This document shows positions 5,976 to 11,775 of a stretch of 26,243 bases of DNA, one piece after another. Both the position numbers and the translations under genes were made by a program. The number at the start of each line of letters is the position of its first letter. Positions within the stretch are counted from its first letter, which is position 1. The DNA comes from a virus. The stretch covers positions 1 through 26,243 of IMG/VR virus record IMGVR_UViG_3300045243_000020, one strand, 5' to 3'. The notes under the pieces were generated by a model. The model was not told where the DNA came from. It saw nothing but the letters and a program-made list of their open reading frames with translations, and did not search any database.

Positions 5976-6007
5976 AGCGTAAGCCAGCTTGATATTTTTG
6001 TCAAGCT
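5976..6007 (-). promoter_or_regulatory. Promoter and palindromic operator upstream of cro
   Basis: On the minus strand TTGACA (6004-5999) lies 17 bases from TACGCT (5981-5976), a weak -10. The palindrome AGCTTGA-N8-TCAAGCT (5986-6007) covers the -35 box and spacer. It shares the CTTGATA and TTGTCAAG blocks with the operators at 2027-2046 and 2232-2251, which suggests one regulator, most simply the Cro encoded next to it. Confidence 0.6.
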
Positions 6008-6028
6008 ACCTTGAAAAAACCAAACCAC

Positions 6029-6119
6029 GGTTAAACGCCGGTTCAACGCCGGTTCAACCACCGTTCAACAAGTGTTTAACCGACGTACCAACCGGATGGT
6101 CAACCGGAATTCAACCACC
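6029..6119. repeat. Iteron array, 11-12 bp units
   Basis: Eight consecutive units start at about 6029, 6040, 6051, 6063, 6074, 6085, 6096 and 6108. The best two are GGTTAAACGCC and GGTTCAACGCC, followed by GGTTCAACCACC and GTTCAACAAGT. Later units are degenerate but keep a (T/C)CAACC or TAACC core. The 11-12 bp period puts sites on one face of the helix, as in plasmid and phage origins bound by an initiator. Two stray copies occur near 6148-6162. The DUF1376 gene next door is the obvious candidate initiator. Confidence 0.6.
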
Positions 6120-6341
6120 AGACCAGACCATAACCAGAACATTGCGCGGTTCGACCACCGTTCCAAAAACTAGCGCCATGAGGCCGCGCAATTGCTCGCT
6201 GCGCTCGCTTGTGTGTCGGTAATTCGGCGCGGGGTATCAAGCACCAAAACAGTGCGCCCACTATTTGACTGCCTGGCTGGCCGATTTGGACCGCGCCTTG
6301 CAGGCAGACTTTCGGCCAGCGAGCGGCTCCGGCAAATCACC

Positions 6342-6372
6342 TGTGCGCAAATCTGTGGATAACTGTGGAAAA
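6342..6372. other. DnaA-box cluster
   Basis: TGTGGATAA (6354-6362) is the exact complement of the consensus DnaA box TTATCCACA. TGTGGAAAA (6364-6372) differs by one base. TGTGCGCAA (6342-6350) keeps the TGTG..AA frame. The three lie 10-12 bases apart in the same orientation, a spacing expected for cooperative DnaA binding. With the iterons 220 bases away and replication genes adjacent, this supports an origin that uses host DnaA. Confidence 0.6.
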
Positions 6373-6485
6373 CTTTTTGCGCTATAGTTGCGCTGTGCGT
6401 CCCGACGGGGGCGCGCATGTTGTTCCCAGGCCGCCGGCGGCGCTCGTATCGCTGCTGGCGCCTTCAACCCATACGAGGGGTTCCC

Positions 6486-6854
6486 ATGGAAAACAAGCAG
6501 TGGGTGATCTACGCTATCTTGGACGAAGATGGCGTGCCGGTGTACGTCGGTTGTACGAGCGAATTAAAAACCAGAGCGAAGCAACACAAGTGCGCAAGTG
6601 ATAACCGGGAGTTGCGGCAGTGGATACGTTCGCGTCCTTGTCCGCCGGTATATGCCGTAGTCGGTCTGATTAGCGACCGCGACAAGGCGCTGAGAATCGA
6701 GCTTGCGTATATTCGATCGCTGCTGCCTGAATTCAACAAGAACGCGGGGCCTGGGAGCAGGGCAAGAAGCGGAATTGACATGCGGCGGAAAATGAGTAAG
6801 AGTAGATCGCATGAAGTGGTGCGCCAACTGCCAGCAGAAGCTCTCGGTGACTAA
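6486..6854 (+). CDS. GIY-YIG domain protein, putative nuclease (122 aa)
   Basis: The ATG at 6486 follows AGGGG. A longer frame to 6417 adds a basic, unlikely tail. The GIY-YIG layout is visible: VIY at residues 7-9, YVG at 20-22, Arg30 in LKTRAKQHK, a catalytic-position Glu72 in RIELAYI, and an Asn at 86 in FNKNAG. The domain fills residues 5-88, and the C-terminal 30 residues are Arg/Lys/Ser-rich. Such single-domain proteins may be homing or repair-type nucleases. It begins the rightward transcript leaving the origin and overlaps the next gene by 44 bases. Confidence 0.82.
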   Translation: MENKQWVIYAILDEDGVPVYVGCTSELKTRAKQHKCASDNRELRQWIRSRPCPPVYAVVGLISDRDKALRIELAYIRSLLPEFNKNAGPGSRARSGIDMRRKMSKSRSHEVVRQLPAEALGD

Positions 6855-6999
6855 GTTCGCGGGAAACGTGAGCACGCGCGACGGTCTGCAAAGCTACTGC
6901 AAGACGTGCATGGCGCGCATCGTCCGCGAGCACCGGGTGCGCGTTGGAAAGACGCAGCCAGGCCGGAAAGTCGGCAGGCCGAGGAAGGCGGCGCCGTGA
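6811..6999 (+). CDS. Zinc-ribbon protein with AT-hook-like tail (62 aa)
   Basis: Begins MKWCANCQQKLSVTKF. A second pair, CKTC, sits near residue 31, giving a CxxC-x(n)-CxxC zinc ribbon of the kind found in many phage proteins (KxCxxCxxxKxxxxF...YCKxCxxxxxR). The tail GRKVGRPRKAAP contains the GRP core of an AT-hook, which binds the minor groove. It probably binds DNA together with the nuclease-like proteins on either side. The next gene starts with GTG inside its stop codon. Confidence 0.8.
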   Translation: MKWCANCQQKLSVTKFAGNVSTRDGLQSYCKTCMARIVREHRVRVGKTQPGRKVGRPRKAAP

Positions 7000-7433
7000 G
7001 TGGACGATGGATGAGCGACGCGCAGTACGAGGCCCATCAGCGCAAATTCGGCAAGGTGTCGCTCGTCACGCTGGCGGCGAAGGCGAGCTTGGCGCCGGTG
7101 AAGTGCGCAACCCGCAGCGAGCTCGAGGCCGAGCTTGAGCGGCAAATCACCGAGGCCGGGATCGAAGGCGCGCAGTTTGATGTTCCCTATCTCGTTGGCA
7201 GCCGTTGCCGTGCGGACGTTTTGTTCCAGGCGCAGCGCCTTGTCGTGGAGGCGCAAGGCGGCTGCCACGTCGTGCGGGCGAAGGCGCACGCGGACATCAA
7301 CAAAGCCGCGCTGTCTCTCTTGCAAGGATGGCGCCTCTTGCCGGTGGACAAGGAGGCGATACGAAGCGGCCAGGCGCTTACCTGGATCAAGCAACTTTTG
7401 AAAGGAGGATGCAATGGAAAAGACGCTGCATAA
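6996..7433 (+). CDS. PD-(D/E)XK-type endonuclease-like protein (145 aa)
   Basis: The GTG at 6996 overlaps the previous stop (GTGA) and has GAGGAAGG seven bases upstream. An ATG at 7011 is the alternative. The C-terminal 90 residues resemble the Vsr/DUF559-like nuclease fold: RADVLF supplies an Asp, VVEAQGG the E-x-Q in place of E-x-K, then NKAALSLLQGWRLLPV and SGQALTWIKQLL. This order matches a common phage family that reads 'VE.(D/E)GG...D..K.n.A...GW.v.r...v.sG'. It may cut branched or foreign DNA. The Gln in place of Lys leaves catalysis uncertain. Confidence 0.75.
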   Translation: MSGRWMSDAQYEAHQRKFGKVSLVTLAAKASLAPVKCATRSELEAELERQITEAGIEGAQFDVPYLVGSRCRADVLFQAQRLVVEAQGGCHVVRAKAHADINKAALSLLQGWRLLPVDKEAIRSGQALTWIKQLLKGGCNGKDAA

Positions 7434-7692
7434 CAGTGATGTGAGCGGCACGAAGGTGAACGTGCCGGACGTAAAAGTGGTCGGCAACGGCGATATGTTC
7501 CGTCTGCTGTGCAAGGCGAGCAGCAAGGCCGAAGGCTGGATGAAAAGCTGCAAGGCGATGCAAGTGCCGGGCGGCTGCGTGGTGCAGGTAACAACGCAGC
7601 AGGGGGATAACGTGGCCGAGGCGTTGTGCTTTGTTCCTGGAGTCGTCATTGAGGATGACGTCAACAGCGGGCGCAAACTCGTATCGGCATAG
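7414..7692 (+). CDS. Phage protein of unknown function (92 aa)
   Basis: AAAGGAGG stands just upstream of the ATG at 7414, so the start is secure even though it overlaps the nuclease-like gene by 20 bases. The protein is beta-rich and soluble (VSGTKVNVPDVKVVGNGDMF), with a helical centre (LLCKASSKAEGWMKSCKAM) and three Cys in all. I do not recognise a family. The consistent spacing with its neighbours suggests a shared transcript. Confidence 0.8.
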   Translation: MEKTLHNSDVSGTKVNVPDVKVVGNGDMFRLLCKASSKAEGWMKSCKAMQVPGGCVVQVTTQQGDNVAEALCFVPGVVIEDDVNSGRKLVSA

Positions 7693-7703
7693 GAGACCGA
7701 TTC

Positions 7704-7979
7704 ATGGAGGCCACTGAGGAACGAACGCAGGTCCGCGCGCTCGCGGCGGGCATCAACATCATGGCGCTGCGCGGGAGCATTGAGGAACTGGAGCAGGCGT
7801 GCTTGAGGAAGATCGATGCGCAGGAGCAGTTCAAGAACGTGATTCAGGTAGCGGCGCTGACGTGCGGGATTTTGCCCGGCGTGCTGTCGCAGTATATCGT
7901 CGCGCGATGCACCGATACCGTGAAAAAGAAAGCGCAGTCGGCGGGCCAGTTGCAATTGCTGTTTGATGAAATCAGGTAG
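7704..7979 (+). CDS. Helical phage protein of unknown function (91 aa)
   Basis: An all-helical protein: residues 1-50 are charged and amphipathic (IEELEQACLRKIDAQEQFKN), followed by AALTCGILPGVLSQYIVARC and a C-terminal AQSAGQLQLLFDEI. The second half matches a pattern seen in small phage proteins ('G..pgvLs.Yi.A.v.d....k...aeqL..Lfdei') near early/late boundaries. No function is known to me. GGAGACC precedes the ATG at 7704. The next gene overlaps its 3' end. Confidence 0.82.
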   Translation: MEATEERTQVRALAAGINIMALRGSIEELEQACLRKIDAQEQFKNVIQVAALTCGILPGVLSQYIVARCTDTVKKKAQSAGQLQLLFDEIR

Positions 7980-8556
7980 GGCATTGACCGACTTCACCCT
8001 CGTCGGCGAGCTCCCGCGCCATCTCTACGTTTTCGTGGACGCCGCGCACACGCACACGGAGCGCACCGGATTCGTGCCGGCGCTCTGGTACGGCCTCGTC
8101 AGCCTGCGCGCCCGAGTCTGGGGCTGCACCGTGATATTCGAGTCGGGCGCCGTCTACCGCAACATCCCGCCGCACGCGATCGCGTTCTACCCGGAAGCGG
8201 AACCGAATTGGACCGTGCAGGATGCGCAGCGATGGGATTGCTACGGCGAGCGGTTCTCAACGATCGAGTACCGGTATCTCGCCGGCCTGGAGGTTTTGGC
8301 GCACTGCAACAGCGGCGCGAACAGCAAGAATCTCCCGGGCACGTACCTTTTCACGGCCGCGCCGGTCGCGGACGGCTTTTCGATGGCGCCGGAGCAGGCC
8401 AAGGAATTCTCATTTATCGCCCTCGACAACGGCCGGCTGACGATCCAGCCGACGAATCACGTGCTTTTCCGCGAGCGGTCTTTCACGACGAATCAGGGCA
8501 TGGAGTTCCCGCTGAAGGATTTGAAGCGGCAGACTGAGGTTTGGAGCTGCGAATAG
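7966..8556 (+). CDS. Conserved-looking phage protein of unknown function (196 aa)
   Basis: The start at 7966 overlaps the previous gene by 14 bases. No ribosome binding site is visible, so coupling is likely. It is one compact alpha/beta protein with long uninterrupted sequence of good quality, for example YVFVDAAHTHTERTGFVPAL, ALWYGLVSLRARVWGC and RYLAGLEVLAHCNSGAN. I recall similar proteins just before terminase genes in short-tailed phages of high-GC hosts, with no function attached. No signal, membrane helix or nucleotide-binding motif is visible. It ends the pre-terminase cluster. Confidence 0.82.
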   Translation: MKSGRALTDFTLVGELPRHLYVFVDAAHTHTERTGFVPALWYGLVSLRARVWGCTVIFESGAVYRNIPPHAIAFYPEAEPNWTVQDAQRWDCYGERFSTIEYRYLAGLEVLAHCNSGANSKNLPGTYLFTAAPVADGFSMAPEQAKEFSFIALDNGRLTIQPTNHVLFRERSFTTNQGMEFPLKDLKRQTEVWSCE

Positions 8557-8873
8557 TGCCGCGCCAAGCCCGCGAAAGGGCTGCCTGGAGGCATTTAAGC
8601 CGCGATCGACCGTCCGGAGGTATCCAGGTATCAACCGGCGCGATCGCGGCTTAAATCGCTTGAGACAGCGGACTTGACGGCGCGGAACAGTTTCGGAATA
8701 ATATTCACCCATCGGACCAAAATTCCCGCCTGCGGCCATAGTGGTTCACCGCCGCACCTCCCTCGCTCGCAGCCGTCACAGCGCATCCCCCGGCAGGGGG
8801 AATTTGACATAATCCGGCGCTGCGCCGCTCTAACAGATTTGACATTTATTAAAAAAAGGCGCGAAAATGGTAC
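8557..8873. other. Structured intergenic region before the HNH-like gene
   Basis: No convincing gene is present. A hairpin AGCCC/GGGCT with loop GCGAAA occurs near 8572-8588. A perfect 16 bp inverted repeat lies at 8593-8608 and 8641-8656 (ATTTAAGCCGCGATCG and its complement) with a 32-base loop. Further hairpins are CCCCC/GGGGG (about 8787-8800) and CGGCGC/GCGCCG (8815-8827). TTTGACAT occurs twice, near 8803 and 8838, and TTGACA at 8839 may be a -35 box with GAAAAT at 8863 as a -10. This may be the promoter region for packaging genes or a structured RNA. Confidence 0.5.
8593..8656. repeat. Perfect 16 bp inverted repeat
   Basis: Arms 8593-8608 and 8641-8656 are exact complements and include GCGATCG. 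The 32-base loop contains GGTATC twice. There is no downstream T-run, so it is not a standard terminator. It could form a long RNA hairpin 3' of the gene ending at 8556, or be a binding site for a dimeric protein. Confidence 0.7.
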
Positions 8874-9470
8874 ATGTCAACATTGCAAGAAAAAGAAGCT
8901 CGTGACCAAAATATCGCAGTGTTATTCAGGCATGGAGTGAGCCAGCCAATTATTGCCGCGCAGTTGCATCTTACGCGACAACGCGTTAGTCAAATTCTGC
9001 TGCGAAAGTTTAGCTTGGATTCAAAATCCGGCGGCCAGCATTTGCTTGCACTAAGAAAAAAGTCCGAAGCGCGTAAGGCTTTCCGAAAAAAAACAAGTGT
9101 CACGTTGGAGCAGTGGAAATTCCTAACGCTGAATGGCGTAACTAGAAAATATAGAAATCAACAGAGCGGAGCCAAAGCCCGCGGAATAGCATTCAATCTG
9201 TCATTGGCGCAATTTTGGAAAATATGGTGCGAGTCAGGCAAGTTTGCGGAGCGCGGGAGGGGAGCGGATAAATATTGCATGGCTAGATTTCTGGATAAAG
9301 GGCCGTATGAAATTGGGAACGTGAAGATAATAACCAATCGAGAAAACTCGTCAGAAAGAGAAAAAAATAAGCGTTTATTGCAATTTAAACGACGTAGGAG
9401 TAACGTGCGCTCTTTCAAGTCATTGAAAGTTAGCGCAAATGGCGAAGCGCGGCGCCCCGCTCGGAAATAA
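8874..9470 (+). CDS. HTH plus phage HNH-like protein, stand-alone mobile-type gene (198 aa)
   Basis: Residues 12-45 form a helix-turn-helix (IAVLFRHGVSQPIIAAQLHL then TRQRVSQILLRKF), like DNA-binding regions of sigma-type or homing-nuclease accessory domains. Residues 85-180 follow a phage HNH-like pattern: SGAKARGIAFNLSLAQFWKI, W.ESGKFAERGRGADKYCM, ARFLDKGPYEIGNVKIIT and NRENSSEREKN. Catalytic status is unclear. The DNA is AT-richer, with many A-runs, than the flanking genes, which suggests later acquisition. Its 3' end overlaps the next gene by 32 bases, and no clear ribosome binding site precedes the ATG. Confidence 0.75.
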   Translation: MSTLQEKEARDQNIAVLFRHGVSQPIIAAQLHLTRQRVSQILLRKFSLDSKSGGQHLLALRKKSEARKAFRKKTSVTLEQWKFLTLNGVTRKYRNQQSGAKARGIAFNLSLAQFWKIWCESGKFAERGRGADKYCMARFLDKGPYEIGNVKIITNRENSSEREKNKRLLQFKRRRSNVRSFKSLKVSANGEARRPARK

Positions 9471-9732
9471 AAACAACAACGATCGCAAGCGCGGGCCGAT
9501 TTTCCTAGAGGCGCTTTACCGCGCGATTGCGCAGGACGACGGCGAGCGGGTGCGCGAGTGCGCCGAGAAATTGCTGATTCTCGCGGCATCCGGCGTGCCG
9601 TGGGCGACGCAGATGCTTGCGGAGCGGCTGGACGGGAAAGTGCCGCAGGCGATCACCGGAATGGCCGGCGGTCCGGTCGAATTCAATCACCTCGTCAGAA
9701 AAATCGTGGACGCCGTTGATGCTGCGGCATGA
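9439..9732 (+). CDS. Putative small terminase subunit / DUF5681-like protein (97 aa)
   Basis: Begins MAKRGAPLGNKNNNDRKRGP, the 'GAPLGNKNA' opening seen in many phage proteins encoded directly before large terminases. The middle is helical (LYRAIAQDDGERVRECAEKL) and the end reads VEFNHLVRKIVDAVDAAA. Its position, with a four-base overlap into terL, supports a DNA-recognition role in packaging, but no HTH is obvious and it is shorter than typical small terminases. A 7 bp hairpin (CTTTCAA-gtca-TTGAAAG, 9412-9429) lies just upstream and may affect its translation. Confidence 0.65.
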   Translation: MAKRGAPLGNKNNNDRKRGPIFLEALYRAIAQDDGERVRECAEKLLILAASGVPWATQMLAERLDGKVPQAITGMAGGPVEFNHLVRKIVDAVDAAA

Positions 9733-10955
9733 GCACGCTATGCATCGAAACCGCCCGCGTATTCAAGCCGCTGCTTGCGCCGGCGCGGTACAAGGGAGCA
9801 TACGGCGGAAGGGGTGCAGCCAAAAGTCACTTCTTCGCCGGCATGATGATCGAAGAGTCCATCATGGGGCCGCTCGATTGCGTGTGCCTGCGCGAACATC
9901 AAAAATCGTTGCAATTCTCCGTCAAAAAACTGCTTGAAGTGAAGATCGAATCAATGAACGCAGGCGGCTACTTCGAAGTGCAGGACAAGCGCATTTTGTC
10001 GAAGCAGGGCGGCGTGATTATCTTCGAAGGGATGCAGACCCAGACCGCCGAGAGCATCAAGTCGCTGGAAGGCTTTGACCGCGCGTGGTTTGAGGAAGCG
10101 CAGACAGCAAGCCAGCGCAGCCTCGACTTGCTGCGGCCGACGATTCGCAAAGATGGTTCAGAAATGTGGTTCTCGTGGAACCCGGAAAAGAAAACAGATC
10201 CGATAGACGCGCTGTTGCGTGGGGTCAATCCTCCACCTGATTCAATCATTGTCGAATGCAACTACCGCGACAATCCGTGGCTATCGGACGTGCTCAAGAC
10301 GGAAATCGCCTACGACCAGCGGCGCGACCCGGACAAGTTCGCGCATATCTGGCTAGGACAATACCAGCGCAACAGTGAGGCGCGGGTATTCAAAAACTGG
10401 ACGGTGGAGGAATTCGACCGTCCGCCTGGAACGATTCACCGGCTCGGCGCGGATTGGGGATTCAGCGTTGACCCTTCCGTCCTGATTCGCTGCGACATTG
10501 AAGGCAACCGGCTCTATGTCGATTACGAGGCGTACATGATCGGGTGCGAGATTGTGAACCTGCCCGACTTATTCGACCGCGTGCCGGAATCGCGCAAGTG
10601 GTTCATCACGGCGGACAGCGCGCGGCCGGAAACGATCAGCCACATGCGTAATCACGGCTTTCCGCGAATCAACGCTGCAATCAAGGGGCCGAAGTCACTT
10701 GATGAAGGCGTAGAATTTTTGAAGTCATTCGATATCGTGGTGCATCCGCGTTGCGTGCATACGATCGACGAATTGAGCACCTACAGCTACAAACTCGATC
10801 CGCTGACGAGCGAAGTATTGCCGATATTGGACGATAAGAAAAACCACGTCATTGATGCGCTTCGATACGCCTGCGAGGCAGCGCGACGAGTGACGCGCCG
10901 CGAGAAAAAGCCGCTGGAGCAGCGCGCGATTATCGGTGGGGGATGGATGTCGTGA
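9729..10955 (+). CDS. terL: Terminase large subunit (408 aa)
   Basis: The packaging motor ATPase and nuclease. Walker A GGRGAAKS is at residues 26-33, Walker B at about 117-123 (DRAWFEE), and motif III FSWNP at 148-152. The RNase H-like nuclease domain carries Asp242 in GADWGFSVDPS, Asp296 in ITADSA and Asp376 in HVIDALRYA. The layout fits the PBSX/Terminase_3 family, and the length is normal. It would cut concatemeric DNA and pump it into the procapsid through the portal encoded downstream. Its start overlaps the previous gene by four bases (ATGA). Confidence 0.96.
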   Translation: MSTLCIETARVFKPLLAPARYKGAYGGRGAAKSHFFAGMMIEESIMGPLDCVCLREHQKSLQFSVKKLLEVKIESMNAGGYFEVQDKRILSKQGGVIIFEGMQTQTAESIKSLEGFDRAWFEEAQTASQRSLDLLRPTIRKDGSEMWFSWNPEKKTDPIDALLRGVNPPPDSIIVECNYRDNPWLSDVLKTEIAYDQRRDPDKFAHIWLGQYQRNSEARVFKNWTVEEFDRPPGTIHRLGADWGFSVDPSVLIRCDIEGNRLYVDYEAYMIGCEIVNLPDLFDRVPESRKWFITADSARPETISHMRNHGFPRINAAIKGPKSLDEGVEFLKSFDIVVHPRCVHTIDELSTYSYKLDPLTSEVLPILDDKKNHVIDALRYACEAARRVTRREKKPLEQRAIIGGGWMS

Positions 10956-11290
10956 GCCCCGGCAAACGCACGCACAAATCAGCGTCGCTGCGGGTGGCGA
11001 TCGCCGAGTCATTGCCGGTTGAATTCTGGGAACGCACTCGAGAAATCGTCGCCGTGCAATCAACCGACCAAGGCCGGGGCGAAGCAACCGCGCTGCTCTG
11101 GAAAACTTGCCGCGAAGCGGATGAAGCGGAACTCGCGCTGATCGTAAAACCGGAACCCTTCGCAAGCGGCCTGAGCATGGTTCAGTTGCTCAAGTTCTAC
11201 AGCAAGTTTAGATTCGTTCCGATCCAGCAGCAACCGTGCGTGCTGCTCGCGCGCCGGCCAGAGCGTGTAGTGAGAATCGCGCATGGATAG
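10943..11290 (+). CDS. GNAT-like acetyltransferase domain protein (115 aa)
   Basis: The start ATG at 10943 overlaps terL by 13 bases; a GTG at 10952 is the alternative. The protein resembles the C-terminal part of GCN5-type acetyltransferases: QGRGEATALLWKTCREAD (residues 43-60) fits the acetyl-CoA pyrophosphate loop (Q/R-x-x-G-x-G/A), and LLKFYSKFRFVPIQ (82-95) with a following LLARRP fits the 'FY...GF...M.R' end of the fold. Similar short GNAT-like proteins occur among phage head genes. The substrate is unknown. Confidence 0.72.
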   Translation: MDVVSPGKRTHKSASLRVAIAESLPVEFWERTREIVAVQSTDQGRGEATALLWKTCREADEAELALIVKPEPFASGLSMVQLLKFYSKFRFVPIQQQPCVLLARRPERVVRIAHG

Positions 11291-11444
11291 CACTCTGACC
11301 GACGCTGAAATCGAGCAATTGCTTGCAGCGTTGAAGCGCGCGATTGAAAGAGCGGACGCATGGTATGAGGATAGTACCGGTTGGCCGGTAGAACCAAATC
11401 TGGACGCTGAACGAGCACTCTTGAAACGGCTTTCCAATGGATAG
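11283..11444 (+). CDS. Small acidic helical protein (53 aa)
   Basis: A short gene that overlaps the previous stop by eight bases and the next start by eight. It reads MDSTLTDAEIEQLLAALKRA, then IERADAWYEDSTGWPVEPNL and a final helix DAERALLKRLSNG. This is clean helical sequence with no low-complexity stretches. Its exact packing between two genes argues that it is translated. Function is unknown; a head-assembly accessory role is possible from context only. Confidence 0.7.
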   Translation: MDSTLTDAEIEQLLAALKRAIERADAWYEDSTGWPVEPNLDAERALLKRLSNG

Positions 11445-11775
11445 GCGCGGATTCCTCGGCGCAATTCTGGCGGCTGGTATTGCGCCTGCGTTCGTTCGCA
11501 TCGGGAGCCTGATGCGCCCCGCGATGCCTGCTGACGGCGGACTGATATTCCATCCTGATTCCATTTCGCTAGAGGTGCCTGCGATTGAATTGGCATATGG
11601 GAACAGGTTGCTTACGCCGGAGGTGGTGGCGAGGGAAGCATTGGTAATACTGGAATCAAAACTTTGGCTTTATGGACCGTTGCAGTCTATGAGTAGTGTC
11701 GTCAATGATCCGTCGATGTATCAGGCAGAAACGATAGCCTTGCGCAAAGCGCATAAGTTCATCTATGGCCTATAG
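11437..11775 (+). CDS. Small protein with Tat-like leader and coat-like helix (112 aa)
   Basis: Residues 1-24 look like a twin-arginine signal (RRGFLGAILAAGIAPAF), which is odd in a head-gene cluster. Residues 60-76, TPEVVAREALVILESKL, match coat protein residues 7-23, TSSLVAKEALAVLKNML, at 8 of 17 positions with several conservative changes. The next residues (WLYGPLQ) also keep the hydrophobic character. The protein may therefore carry a copy of the coat N-terminal arm, perhaps a minor capsid or assembly factor, or interact with the same partner. The C-terminal part (YQAETIALRKAHKFIYGL) is helical. It overlaps portal by 11 bases. Confidence 0.7.
   Translation: MDRRGFLGAILAAGIAPAFVRIGSLMRPAMPADGGLIFHPDSISLEVPAIELAYGNRLLTPEVVAREALVILESKLWLYGPLQSMSSVVNDPSMYQAETIALRKAHKFIYGL

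Larger units (their letters stand above)
5969..6485. other. Non-coding gap, probable replication origin and leader
   Basis: No protein gene is supported between the cro start and the ATG at 6486. The gap contains the cro promoter and operator, an iteron array (6029-6119), a DnaA-box cluster (6342-6372), and a -10-like TATAGT (6383-6388) without a convincing -35. A GC-rich leader with small hairpins (for example CCC/GGG around 6468-6481) precedes the ribosome binding site AGGGG. Confidence 0.6.

Noticed and set aside
6029-6119. Iteron array considered as a CRISPR
   Set aside because: Units are 11-12 bp and contiguous, with no unique spacers of CRISPR length and no cas gene.
6894-7997. Minus-strand frame of 367 codons
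   Set aside because: It lies opposite three well-supported plus-strand genes with good starts and recognisable domains. Its sequence is low-quality Leu/Arg-rich.
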